62,696 nucleotides of DNA. It comes from an uncultured Flavobacteriaceae bacterium. GTDB lineage: Bacteria > Bacteroidota > Bacteroidia > Flavobacteriales > Flavobacteriaceae. A model generated the notes under the pieces. It did not search any database, was not told the origin of the DNA, and saw only the letters and a list, made by a program, of their open reading frames with translations. This document shows, one piece after another, positions 26,286-36,424 of this stretch (the stretch's first letter is position 1; each line of letters starts with the position of its first letter). Both the position numbers and the translations under genes were made by a program. Where the stretch lies: positions 1 to 62,696 of the forward strand of contig CALJVK010000026.1 in assembly GCA_937773465.1 (NCBI GenBank). Direction: 5' to 3'.

Positions 26286-27455
26286 TTACAATAAAGACCT
26301 TCTTTTTTTCTCTTTTAGTATTAATTGTAATTCCCTTCCAGTTTGGCCCTGGACTGATGTGTTTTCTTCAGCTCTTCTGATTAAATAAGGCATCAAGTTT
26401 TTAACCGAACCAAAAGGCAATATTTTAAAAGTATTGTAACTATTAGAAGCTAAATTAAAAGAAATGTTGTCGCTCATACCATAAAGCTGACCAAACCATA
26501 TCTTATTATCATTATTATTTAATCCACTAAGTTTCATCATTTCCATAACTTTAAGAATAGAATCTTCGTTATGGGATGCACAAACAAAAGAAATTCTTTT
26601 TAAATTATTAAAAACAAAATCTAAACCAGAATTGAAGTTTTTATCTGTATCTAACTTAGAATCACAAATTGGTGATTCGACATTCATTAAATCAGCCAAG
26701 TTTCTTTCTTTTTCCATATAAGCCCCCCTAACAAGCTTAAAACCAAATGTTAGATCTTTATTCAATTCATTAGAAATCATTTCATTGAGGTAAACCAATC
26801 TGTCTTTTCTGTACATCTGAACAGTATTGTAAACAATCGGAGAACTGACATTGTATTTTCGCATCATTTTAATTGCAAGGTCATCAATCGCATTCTGAAC
26901 GTCTACTTCTTCAGCATCAATTAAAATTTTAATATTTTCATTAAAAGCTTTTGAACAAACCTGATCAAATCTATGAATTACTCTATTCCATGAATCAGTC
27001 TCTAAATCATCTAATTTTTCAAGATTAGAAACTTTTTTAAATAAATCTGTACTACCTAAACAAGTAGGTTTAAAAACAGCAAAAGGAATTTCTTTTCTGT
27101 CCTTTATAAATTCAATAATTGATATCTTTTTTTTCAAACATTCATCAAATTCTTTTTCGGAATCAAAACCTTCAGTTGAAAAATCTAATACAGACGAAAC
27201 ATTTTTATCAAACATTCTGTTGATTACAGGAATACAATCCTCCTCAGAGACACCTCCACAAAAATGATCAAATACAGTAGCTTTGATAATAGGAGTTACA
27301 GGAAGATGAAATCTTAAAGCAAACTTAGTTAGAGATGTAGCAATCTTAACAATAGTACTATTTCCAATAACATTAAATAGAAAATAAGCTCTGTTTAACT
27401 CAAAATTACTTTTTAAGGAAAAAGCCTCTTTAGTATCTGAAAAAAAATTATTCAA
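26286..27455 (-). CDS. putA: proline dehydrogenase
   Basis: 389 residues, monofunctional FAD-dependent PutA-type barrel. It oxidises proline to pyrroline-5-carboxylate. Visible family blocks are FDHFCGGVSEEDC, AVFKPTCLG, ILIDAEEVDVQNAID, FGFKLVRGAYMEKER, and the C-terminal FGQLYGMSDNISFNLA with YLIRRAEENTSVQGQTGRE. No P5C dehydrogenase domain is attached. The usual name for the stand-alone enzyme is prodh; the symbol is approximate. Confidence 0.93.
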   Translation of the reverse strand: MNNFFSDTKEAFSLKSNFELNRAYFLFNVIGNSTIVKIATSLTKFALRFHLPVTPIIKATVFDHFCGGVSEEDCIPVINRMFDKNVSSVLDFSTEGFDSEKEFDECLKKKISIIEFIKDRKEIPFAVFKPTCLGSTDLFKKVSNLEKLDDLETDSWNRVIHRFDQVCSKAFNENIKILIDAEEVDVQNAIDDLAIKMMRKYNVSSPIVYNTVQMYRKDRLVYLNEMISNELNKDLTFGFKLVRGAYMEKERNLADLMNVESPICDSKLDTDKNFNSGLDFVFNNLKRISFVCASHNEDSILKVMEMMKLSGLNNNDNKIWFGQLYGMSDNISFNLASNSYNTFKILPFGSVKNLMPYLIRRAEENTSVQGQTGRELQLILKEKKRRSLL

Positions 27456-27531
27456 AGGATTTATATTTAAAACTAATTTACATAGTTTTTTTAAAAAAAA
27501 AATATGTTATTTTGTAGAGTACAATTTTAGT

Positions 27532-28587
27532 ATGAACAAAGAAATTAGCTCTGGAACCTACTCTGTTTTATTCAAGCAAAAAGGATTTGATTATTTATCA
27601 GATCATCTAAATAATATTAATTATTCTAAAATTTTTGTCCACGTTGATAACAACACCAAAAAAAATTGCCTTGATTTATTTTTAAATAAAATTAATTTAG
27701 AAAAATATGAGCTTATTGAATCAAAGGATGGTGAAGAAAATAAAAATATTTATTCTTGTTTAAAACTGTGGGAAATAATATCTGATAAAAATGGGGACAG
27801 AAACAGTTTGATTATTAATCTTGGAGGTGGAGTTGTAAGTGATATGGGTGGTTTTATAGCTAGCACCTATAAAAGAGGAATTAATTATATAAACATACCT
27901 ACTACTCTATTATCAATGGTTGATGCATCAATAGGAGGGAAAACTGGAATAGATTTTGGAATTCTCAAAAATCAAATAGGTACTTTTTATGATCCTCAAA
28001 TGGTAATTATTGAACCTGATTTTTTAAAAACGTTACAAAAAGAACAAATTTCAAGTGGATATGCTGAAATTTTAAAACATTCATTAATTTACGATTTAAA
28101 AACTTTTAACCTTTTAATTAAGAATGGTAAAACTACCCATGATATAAACACTATATACGATTCTGTTTGTACAAAAAATAGTATAGTTTTAATTGATAAG
28201 AAAGAAAAAAAAGAAAGAAAATCACTTAACTATGGTCATACTTTAGGTCATGCAATTGAATCTTATTTTTTGAATACCGAAAAAAAACTTCTTCATGGTG
28301 AGGCAATTGCTATAGGAATAGTTCTAGCGAGCTTTATCTCAAATAAATTATTTGACTTTTCTTTTGATTATGTTATATCAATAAAAAAACATATTGATTT
28401 AATTTACAGTAAAATTGAAATAAATGAAAGTGAGATTGAAAGTATTATAGGTTTGTTAATACATGATAAAAAAAATAGTCATGGAAAAATAAACTTTGTT
28501 TTACTTGAAGATATTGCTAAACCTATCTACGATGTTCAAGTTAAAACAAACTTGATTAAAGAATCTTTTAAATACTATTTAAGCTGA
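27532..28587 (+). CDS. aroB: 3-dehydroquinate synthase
   Basis: 351 residues. NAD-dependent second step of the shikimate pathway. NLGGGVVSDMGGFIASTYKRGI, IPTTLLSMVDASIGGKTGID and the zinc-binding LNYGHTLGHAIE are all intact, along with HGEAIAIG. It is divergent from proline dehydrogenase, and its stop overlaps the convergent ppc gene by nine bases. Confidence 0.96.
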   Translation: MNKEISSGTYSVLFKQKGFDYLSDHLNNINYSKIFVHVDNNTKKNCLDLFLNKINLEKYELIESKDGEENKNIYSCLKLWEIISDKNGDRNSLIINLGGGVVSDMGGFIASTYKRGINYINIPTTLLSMVDASIGGKTGIDFGILKNQIGTFYDPQMVIIEPDFLKTLQKEQISSGYAEILKHSLIYDLKTFNLLIKNGKTTHDINTIYDSVCTKNSIVLIDKKEKKERKSLNYGHTLGHAIESYFLNTEKKLLHGEAIAIGIVLASFISNKLFDFSFDYVISIKKHIDLIYSKIEINESEIESIIGLLIHDKKNSHGKINFVLLEDIAKPIYDVQVKTNLIKESFKYYLS

Positions 28588-31164
28588 ATTTCTACTCGCA
28601 TTAATATTACCAAATAATGATCTTGTAACCATTTTCTCAAATAAACTTAAATCTTTTTTTGGATGATCTCCATTTTCAATATCCTTTATCTTTTTTAAAG
28701 CATATTGCTGAATAGTGATTAATGGTAAAACAATTTTTTCTCTAGTTTGTATCGATGCTTTATTTGCAGGCTCATTTTGCATTAAACTTTCATATCCTGA
28801 TAACCTTAAAATTAATTTTTTTGATAACAGATACTCATTGTAAATTAACAGCCAAAATTCTCCGTATTTTGGATCGTTTTTCATGTAAGCCGTTAATTTG
28901 AAAAATGATTTTGTTAAACTCATCATGCTATTAGAAATTAATGTTCTAAAAAAAGGTGAGTTTTTATAAAGATTTTTGACCTTAGAGAATTCTTTTCTGT
29001 CGCTATAATATTTTAAAGCTGTACCAACTCCATAAAAGCCAGGCACATTTTGCTTTAACTGACTCCAACTACCAACAAATGGAATTGCTCTTAGAGATGA
29101 GAAATCAAATTTTGAATTTACATTACCACGTTTTGATGGTCTGCTGCCAATATTTGTTTTTGCATAATACTTTATTGTACTAACATGTTCAAGATACGGT
29201 ACAAACATTGGATGATTTTTAAAATCTGTATAAGACTTGTAACTGATGTTAGCTAGTTTGTCAAGTATTAACTTATCCTCTTTGCTAGAAGATTGGTTTA
29301 CATCGTTTAAAACTCGATTTTGAATCCCAGAACTTAATAATTGCTCTAAATTGTATTGACAAGACTGAACAGTACCAAAATTAGAGCTTATAGTTTGACC
29401 CTGAATAGTAAGTTGAATTTCATCAGATTCAACAAACTCACCCATTGAAGAATAAAACTGGTGTGTATTACCGCCACCCCTGGCTGGTGGTCCACCTCTT
29501 CCATCAAAGAAAATTACCTTAATTCCATATTTCCTAGAAATAGATGTAAGCGCTTCTTTAGCTTTTAAAATACTCCAATTAGCCATTAAGTAACCACCAT
29601 CTTTGGTACCATCTGAAAACCCTAACATGATTGTTTGTTGATTATTTCTTTGTGAAAGATGTTTTTTGTAAATAGGATTAGTGTAAACTGATTCCATCAC
29701 TTTAGAAGCAACTTTTAAGTCAGAAACAGTTTCAAACAACGGAACAATATCAACAGTTGGATTATCCCAATCACTAAGCCTAAACATTGTAAAAACTTCC
29801 AATATGTTTAGTGCAGACTGGTTATTGCTAATTATATATCTATTGCATGCTTTTTCTCCATTGCTTAATTGTATTTCTTTCATAGCCCTAATTGAGCTAA
29901 GCGTAGAGATTGATAATTCATCAGTAAAAAGATCAGGTGAAATATCACCTTTAATTTTAGATAAAATTTTAATCTTTTTTTCTTCACTTAATTCTAAATA
30001 ATTTTCAGGAAATAACTTTTTTAAATTTTTCTGTGCAATTCTAAATACAGAATGAAAAACACTGCTATGAATTCTAGAATCCTGTCTAATATCAAGACTA
30101 GCAAAATGGTATCCAAATATTTTAACCTTATCAATTATTTCGTCTAATTCTTCTAAAAACAATGAATTATGTTGAGAAATCAAAATACTTTTTATATCAT
30201 GTAACTCAGTTTTGAGTTCAACTAAACTAATTTTAGGAGTTTTACTTTCGTTGAAAATACTTTTATACAATCTGTTCTCGATATCAATAACTTTTGATTC
30301 AATATTTTTAAAAGTCAACCTTCTTCTTAGACTTCTTATATCTCGATAATAATTTTTAATAATATCACTTCTTAACTTATTTGCAGTTTTTAAAGTGATT
30401 TTAGTAGTTACAAATGGATTTCCATCTCTGTCACCGCCTGGCCAAAACCCTAAATTAATTATGTCGTTATCGAAATCTTCTCCATCAAAAACATTTATTT
30501 TTATGTACTTATAAATATTACTTATTGAGTTATAAAAAACATTCTCTAAATACCATGTCAAACTTACAGCTTCATCATAAGGAGTAGGTTTTTTATTTTT
30601 AAAAAAAGGTGTTTTACCTAACTGTGATAGTAAAACTTTGATGTCAGCTAAATTATTGTTTTTTACAGCATTTGTTAAGTCTGTAATTATGCCGAGGACA
30701 GAACCAGGATAAAATTGAGTCGGATGAGCTGTTAAAACAGGTCTGATTTTAAATTTAGATAAATATTTTTTAAGTTCAGATTTTTTGTTTTTCGACTCTA
30801 CCTCTTCCTTGAGACTTCTTAAAGTTCCTCGTCCGTCCAAGTTATTAATTTGAGAAAATGATGCATCCTCAACTGCATCAAATAAAACAACTTGACGTTC
30901 AATGTATTGAATAAAACGAAATAATAGAGAAACTTTTTCTGTCTCATTAGTACCAACCATATAAGTGTCAAAAAAATCATTAACAATTTCTGTTGGATTA
31001 TTACTTTTTTTATAACCTTCAATACAAATTCTTTCAAACAATGGAAGCATTACACCTGTTTTGGCGATACTTTCATAAGGCAAGGTTGAAAAGATACTAT
31101 TGTATAGGTTAAATCTAGAAAGAACTTTATCGTTAAATCTTTCTTTTTTTGTTAATTCTCTCAC
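28579..31164 (-). CDS. ppc: phosphoenolpyruvate carboxylase
   Basis: 861 residues. It carboxylates PEP to oxaloacetate, feeding the TCA cycle. VLTAHPTQFYPGS carries the catalytic His; LGFWPGGDRDGNPFVT and FFDGRGGPPARGGGNTH are the substrate-binding blocks. The C-terminal end is SLFGNINASRNSA, a variant of the usual end. It lies five bases after the Lrp-type regulator, so the two probably share a transcript. Confidence 0.95.
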   Translation of the reverse strand: MRELTKKERFNDKVLSRFNLYNSIFSTLPYESIAKTGVMLPLFERICIEGYKKSNNPTEIVNDFFDTYMVGTNETEKVSLLFRFIQYIERQVVLFDAVEDASFSQINNLDGRGTLRSLKEEVESKNKKSELKKYLSKFKIRPVLTAHPTQFYPGSVLGIITDLTNAVKNNNLADIKVLLSQLGKTPFFKNKKPTPYDEAVSLTWYLENVFYNSISNIYKYIKINVFDGEDFDNDIINLGFWPGGDRDGNPFVTTKITLKTANKLRSDIIKNYYRDIRSLRRRLTFKNIESKVIDIENRLYKSIFNESKTPKISLVELKTELHDIKSILISQHNSLFLEELDEIIDKVKIFGYHFASLDIRQDSRIHSSVFHSVFRIAQKNLKKLFPENYLELSEEKKIKILSKIKGDISPDLFTDELSISTLSSIRAMKEIQLSNGEKACNRYIISNNQSALNILEVFTMFRLSDWDNPTVDIVPLFETVSDLKVASKVMESVYTNPIYKKHLSQRNNQQTIMLGFSDGTKDGGYLMANWSILKAKEALTSISRKYGIKVIFFDGRGGPPARGGGNTHQFYSSMGEFVESDEIQLTIQGQTISSNFGTVQSCQYNLEQLLSSGIQNRVLNDVNQSSSKEDKLILDKLANISYKSYTDFKNHPMFVPYLEHVSTIKYYAKTNIGSRPSKRGNVNSKFDFSSLRAIPFVGSWSQLKQNVPGFYGVGTALKYYSDRKEFSKVKNLYKNSPFFRTLISNSMMSLTKSFFKLTAYMKNDPKYGEFWLLIYNEYLLSKKLILRLSGYESLMQNEPANKASIQTREKIVLPLITIQQYALKKIKDIENGDHPKKDLSLFEKMVTRSLFGNINASRNSA

Positions 31165-31169
31165 TAAAA

Positions 31170-31652
31170 CTATTGTAATTCATTAAAAATTCTGTGCATA
31201 AGTCTCTTTTTGTCATTAATACTTTCTTCTAATGATATCATAGTTTCTGTTCTTGAAACTCCTTCTACATCATCTATTAAAAATATAATCTCCTTTGCAT
31301 GATCAGTGCTTTTAGCACGAACTTTACAGAAAATATTGAATTTCCCAGTTGTAATATGAGCAACAGTTACAAATGGAATTGCTTCTAATCTCTGAAGAAC
31401 AAATTTAGTTTGATGAGTTTTTTCAAGAAAAATTCCGATATAAGCAATAAAAGTATATCCTAATTTTTTATAATCTAGAGTTAGTGAAGATCCTTTTATA
31501 ATTCCTGCGTCTTCCATTTTCTTAACACGCACATGAACAGTTCCTGCAGAAATCAATAATTTTTTTGCTATATCAGTGAAAGCAGTTCTAGTGTTATCGA
31601 TTAGAAGGTCAAGAATTTGATGATCAATTTCATCAAGTTTAATTTTAGCCAT
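31170..31652 (-). CDS. Lrp/AsnC family transcriptional regulator
   Basis: 160 residues. N-terminal winged HTH (LDEIDHQILDLLIDNTRTAF, ISAGTVHVRVKKMEDAGII) and C-terminal RAM effector domain (VAHITTGKFNIFCKVRAKS). It probably senses an amino acid. It is followed five bases later by ppc. The AT-rich upstream region carries related AATTATTCA half-sites near 31671-31699 that could be an autoregulatory site, but this is weak. Confidence 0.92.
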   Translation of the reverse strand: MAKIKLDEIDHQILDLLIDNTRTAFTDIAKKLLISAGTVHVRVKKMEDAGIIKGSSLTLDYKKLGYTFIAYIGIFLEKTHQTKFVLQRLEAIPFVTVAHITTGKFNIFCKVRAKSTDHAKEIIFLIDDVEGVSRTETMISLEESINDKKRLMHRIFNELQ

Positions 31653-31716
31653 TTTTATTGAATTTTATTTTGAATAATTGCAAATATATTGAATTATTTT
31701 TATATAAATTTAATAA

Positions 31717-32832
31717 TCACTGAATAATTCGCAATTTATTAACATTGAGCATTATTTTATTTAAGTCGTTTTCAACAGAAATATCATAAATTTCATCAAT
31801 TGAAATGAAATCGACTATCAGGTGACCAGACATTTTAACTAACTTTCCGAATTCACTAATTTCAGCAATAAACTCTATCTGCTTTAAATCTGAATTTAAT
31901 TTTTCATTAAACATTATTGACAAATCATTAAACTGGAAAGAAGATTGTTTTATTTTAATGTTTTTGATATAAATATCACAAAGACATGTTGAGTTCTCTG
32001 TAATTTTATAATAATTTTTATGGTTTAATAAATTATAACTTTTAGTGTAAATTGATCTAATAGCATAAGTTATAGATAATGACATGTAATACCTGGAAAC
32101 CTCTCTATTATAATCTTGAGAATAATGACCTGATTCAAATAATATAGTAGGTGTATTTAGTGATTGAAAAGTATCTCCAACGCAGTTAATATTATACTCA
32201 TCATTATATCGACCTATGTTTTCTGGAATAATTTTTTTAATATTATCAAATACATCTAAAATTATCTTCATAGAAGTTATTCTAGAAACAGTTTCTCTTC
32301 TTTCTAAGTCAGCAGAGGGAGATAAAAAAGAAAGTATAGATGAGTTAAAATTACTTGTCGAGTAAATAGATCTTTGATCGTGAAGATTAAAACAAAAGTC
32401 AGGTTTAAAGCTATTGTACATGTCTTTTAAAACAACGCTTTCTGGTTGAGATAAATCAACAGCATCTCTGTTAAGATCTATATTATTGTAATTTGCTCTA
32501 GTGTATTTTAATGCTCCATCAGGGTTTAAAATAGGAATTACCAAAAGTGTCAACTCTTTAAGCATAATTGGCTCATGTAAATTAAAAAAAGAAATTGAAT
32601 CAAAAAGAGCTTTGGTTGAGGTAGACTCATTACCGTGCATTTGTGACCAAATCAATATTTTTATGGGGCCAGAACCAATTTTAAAATGATTAATTGGTAA
32701 GTTATTTACACTGTAACCACAAATTCGGGAATTATATTTTGAATTTAAGCTAGCTATTGAATCATTTGTAATGTATCTACCCGAAATTTCTGATTCTTTA
32801 TAGTTTACATAATTATCAACTTCAATATCCAT
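31717..32832 (-). CDS. M14 family zinc carboxypeptidase-like protein
   Basis: 371 residues without a signal peptide. The zinc site is visible as HxxE in SQMHGNESTSTKALF and a distal His in NLHDQRS; PDGALKYTRANYNNIDLNRD contains the carboxylate-binding Asn-Arg, and FESGHYSQ probably holds the general base Glu. Such cytosolic M14 proteins cleave peptides or peptidoglycan fragments, but the substrate is unknown. It is divergent from the XRE regulator, with a 246-base gap that holds three copies of an ACAwTTGTAwAC motif. Confidence 0.85.
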   Translation of the reverse strand: MDIEVDNYVNYKESEISGRYITNDSIASLNSKYNSRICGYSVNNLPINHFKIGSGPIKILIWSQMHGNESTSTKALFDSISFFNLHEPIMLKELTLLVIPILNPDGALKYTRANYNNIDLNRDAVDLSQPESVVLKDMYNSFKPDFCFNLHDQRSIYSTSNFNSSILSFLSPSADLERRETVSRITSMKIILDVFDNIKKIIPENIGRYNDEYNINCVGDTFQSLNTPTILFESGHYSQDYNREVSRYYMSLSITYAIRSIYTKSYNLLNHKNYYKITENSTCLCDIYIKNIKIKQSSFQFNDLSIMFNEKLNSDLKQIEFIAEISEFGKLVKMSGHLIVDFISIDEIYDISVENDLNKIMLNVNKLRIIQ

Positions 32833-33078
32833 TAGTTTTTTTTACAAAGTTAACAATACAAATGAATACAATTGTAAACTACATTAATTCTTAAAACAGA
32901 TATTATTATTACTATTTATGACATTTGTAAACACAAATTTTATTAATATATGTAATTATCTTGTTTTAAGAGTTTTACGATCTTTAATTAATTCAAAGCT
33001 TTAAATAATTAGTTAATAAATTATCGTGTTTATAGTTAAGATATTTAATTAATTTTTTATAAATTTACAATTGTATAC
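32833..33078. promoter_or_regulatory. divergent regulatory region with three ACAwTTGTAwAC motifs
   Basis: This 246-base gap separates the minus-strand M14 carboxypeptidase and the plus-strand XRE regulator. It carries ACAATTGTAAAC (32868-32879), ACATTTGTAAAC (32921-32932) and ACAATTGTATAC (33067-33078). The first and third are centred on the palindrome TACAATTGTA; the third directly abuts the XRE start codon. A TAACTTTG at 32852-32845 (minus) fits a -7 element for the carboxypeptidase gene. I infer operators for the XRE protein; no structural RNA is visible here. Confidence 0.6.
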
Positions 33079-33411
33079 ATGAATAATTTCACAGAAAAGT
33101 TAAAAAAAATAATTGAAGACGAAGGTTTAACCGCATCAAAGTTCGCTGAAAAAATTGGTGTTCAAAGATCTAGCGTGTCACATGTGTTAAGTGGAAGAAA
33201 CAAACCAAGCTTAGATTTTATATTAAAAATAAATAAATCTATAGATAATATAAATCTAGACTGGTTGTTGGATAATGACACTCATAAAATAATAGATCCC
33301 CCTGCTCCTATTTTGAAAAACGATACAGTCAATAATAGTGATGTTAAAAATGAATTAGAAAAAATTATATTATTTTTTAAAGATGGTTCATTTAAAATGT
33401 ATAAAAATTAA
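33079..33411 (+). CDS. XRE family transcriptional regulator
   Basis: 110 residues. The N-terminal HTH is clear (LTASKFAEKIGVQRSSVSHVLSGRNKPSLDFILKI, with helices 2 and 3 in ASKFAEKIGV and RSSVSHVLSG). The C-terminal 45 residues are a short linker and tail without a recognised domain. The start ATG follows directly on a TACAATTGTATAC motif that could be its own operator. Targets are unknown; the divergent carboxypeptidase is the obvious candidate. Confidence 0.9.
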   Translation: MNNFTEKLKKIIEDEGLTASKFAEKIGVQRSSVSHVLSGRNKPSLDFILKINKSIDNINLDWLLDNDTHKIIDPPAPILKNDTVNNSDVKNELEKIILFFKDGSFKMYKN

Positions 33412-33424
33412 TAAATTTACATAC

Positions 33425-33802
33425 ATGAACACAAGAATTATCTTACTACTACTATTACTTTCGTCATGTGACTTTCCAGAAAGAAATTGTTTGGATTTCC
33501 AAACAGGAACATTTGAATTTGAATCAGTTTCAGACGATGGAAAAAAGCTAATCACTAAATTTAAAAGAACAAAAGATCTGGAAATCGGATATTTCAATGG
33601 AAAGATTGATTCAAATACTGTGAGCTGGGTTTCAGATTGCGAGTGTATTTATAAAAAAGTAAATCCTAAGTCTTTAAACGAAACAAAACCTGTCCAAATG
33701 AAAATCTTGAGCACTAATAAAGATTCTTATACTTTTGAATATTCTTTTGTTGGTGATATTAAAAACAAACAAAGAGGCTTTGTTAAAAAACTAAAGGATT
33801 AA
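33425..33802 (+). CDS. small lipoprotein beside parC
   Basis: About 125 residues from the ATG at 33425 (MNTRIILLLLLLSSCDFPERNC); an upstream in-frame ATG at 33383 would place 14 residues before the signal and is less likely. The lipobox is LLSSC, and the mature part begins DFPERNCLDFQTGTFEF with a second Cys, later VSDCEC. A small lipoprotein of this type commonly sits next to parC in Flavobacteriia and is often mislabelled as topoisomerase IV; it has no topoisomerase domain. Function unknown. Confidence 0.8.
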   Translation: MNTRIILLLLLLSSCDFPERNCLDFQTGTFEFESVSDDGKKLITKFKRTKDLEIGYFNGKIDSNTVSWVSDCECIYKKVNPKSLNETKPVQMKILSTNKDSYTFEYSFVGDIKNKQRGFVKKLKD

Positions 33803-36409
33803 AATTCTAATTCAGTTTGACCTTTATCATCTTTTATATCCTTGTCAATTGTATTAACCTCTTCTGATTTTACATCCAATTCATTTAGTATTTTTTTCTC
33901 TGGAGGAGAATATTCAATCGGGTCAAGTTGGTTTATATTTTTAATCTTAAAAGAACTTAATTTATTACCAATTGCTTTTATCCCTTTGACTAAAATCAAT
34001 TCATCAATAACCTTGATTTCATTATCCTTAACTCCTTTTGAATTCTTAGAGAAGGATAACTCAATCACTGGCTTCCACTCAGTTGAAACTAGTTCAAGTT
34101 GAATTTTAGATTCATCTGGAATAAATTTCTGATCATTATTCTGATTTCCTGCTAAAAATCTTTTCACAAAATAACAATCTTTTTGCCCATTAAAATAAAT
34201 AACCGAAACAGGTTTTTCTGGAATCCATTTTTCAAGGGTAATCATATCCTCAGGAAAATGCATATTTACATCTGGTTTAATAGTTTTTAGAGATCCATTT
34301 TGCTGAATAATTATCAAACTATCATCACTCTTAAATTCACCTAACAATTCACCCCTTTCATCAACATTCAATCTCTGTATAGTTTCATCAAACCAAATCT
34401 TTCTTGGCTTTAAAGTAGAGAGACCCTTTTTCTTTAAACTCTATTTTGTTGACACTGTATTTAGAAACTATATTTCCTTTAGAAGATCTACCTTTAATAT
34501 CAAGATCTGCAAAATCTAATTCCCATTTTAATTTTTTAATGGAGCCGGATTGTCTCAATATAACATTAACAATTTCAGCTTCTCCATTAGGATTGGCAGA
34601 AAAATAAAGCAATTTAGAATCCTCTTTTCCATTAGTCAAGTCATATACCTTGTCTCTTGTTACCCCAGTAACACTAAATCTTTTTATATATGAGGTCCCA
34701 CCTTTACCATCTCTGTAAATCATGTTATAAACAGTTCTTTTATCTTTCTTCTTAAAAACAGCCACATGCTTAATGTTTTTTCCAATAAATTTTTTAGAGT
34801 CGACTTTCGTTACCATCATCTTACCATCTTCAGTAAAGACTATAACGTCATCAATATCAGAACAATCCTCAACAAACTCGTCTTTTCTTAATCGAAGTTC
34901 CAATAAACCCTTCTTCTCTGTTCACATATAGTTTAGAGTTTTTAACAACTACTTTTTTTGCATCAACATCATCAAATAATTTTATTTCAGTTTTTCTTTC
35001 CCTTTTCTTTACCATAAACTGTCTTTAAATTTTTAAAATAATTAATCGCAAAATTCACAATATCATCTAAATTAAATTTGATCTTCTCTAATTTCAGCTT
35101 CAAGAGCAATCAATTTTCACTTGGCTTTGTCAATATCAAACTTTGAAATTCTTTTAATTTTAATATCGGTTAACCTAATGATATCATCTTCAACAACATC
35201 TCTTTTTAGATTGTCTGTATATGGTCGTAACCCTTGAAATATAGCTTTCAATAACTCCAACCCAAGTTTCTACATTTTCTATATCACGGTAAATTCTATT
35301 TTCAATAAAAATTCTCTCCAATGAAGCATAATGCCATTGATTTTCTAATTCACCTAATTTATATTCAAAGTTCTAGCTTTAATAATTCCACAGTATTATC
35401 TGTAGATATTTTTAAAATATCAGAAACACCGATAAAAAGAGGTCTACTATTCTCAATAACACAACCTAGTGGAGAAATTGATGTTTCACAATTGAGTAAA
35501 TGCAAATAATCCGTCTATTGTTTTGTCAGGGGAAATACCATTTGGTAAATGAACTCAAAATCTCAACTTCTTGATGCGGTGTTATCATCAATTTTTTTAA
35601 TTCTAATCTTACCTCTATCATTTGCTTTCAATATTGAATCTATCAAGAGATGTAGTTGTGGTCCCGTATAGGGATTTCTGACTAATCACCATAATGTAGA
35701 TTTATCTAATTGGTATATTTTTGCTCTGAGCCTAACTCTTACCTCCTCTTTAACCATCATTATAATTACTAATCATCCATAACTCCAGATGTGGGAAATC
35801 AGGAAATATTTAAATTTCTTATCCTTTTAACATTTAATTGAGGAATCAATTAATTCAATAAAATTATGAGGTAAAATTTTTGTAGATAATCCTACAGCAA
35901 TTCCTTCACCACCTTGAGCTAAAAGCAGAGGGAATTTGACGGGTAAATTTATAGGTTCTTTTCTTCTACCATCATAAGACGATTGCCATTTAGTAATTTT
36001 AGGACTAAATACAACATCTAAAGCAAATTTTGATAGTCTTGCTTCTATATATCTTGAAGCTGCAGATCTATCTCCAGTTAATATATTGCCCCAATTTCCT
36101 TGAGTTTCAATTAATAAGATCTTTTTGACCAATTTGAACCATAGCATCAGCGATACTAGCATCTCCGTGGGGATGGTATTGCATAGTATGACCCACAACA
36201 TTAGCAACTTTATTAAAACGACCATCATCTAAATCCTTCATTGAATGAAGTATCCTTCTTTGAACAGGTTTAAAACCATCTTCAATAGATGGCACAGCTC
36301 TTTCTAAAATAACATAAGATGCATAATCTAAAAACCAATCTTTATACATTCCTGAAACTCTGATCAATGAATCTTCTAACTCGTTATCAGAATTGTCTGG
36401 TTGACTCAT
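33799..36409 (-). CDS. parC: DNA topoisomerase IV subunit A, with multiple frameshifts
   Basis: About 870 residues across several frames. The N-terminus (36409-36107) has DYASYVILERAVPSIEDG and FKPVQRRILHSM; 36228-35827 has the catalytic Tyr region ETQGNWGNILTGDRSAASR and YIEARLSKFALDV. The stretch from about 35826 to 34904 is broken by many indels, but ParC similarity can be followed (for example IRLTDIKIKRISKFDIDKA). The C-terminal beta-pinwheel is in 34903-34388 and 34371-33799. With ParE it decatenates chromosomes. Indels almost certainly reflect sequencing error, because the protein is essential and conserved in every frame. Confidence 0.9.
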
Positions 36410-36424
36410 GTATCTTCTTCCATA

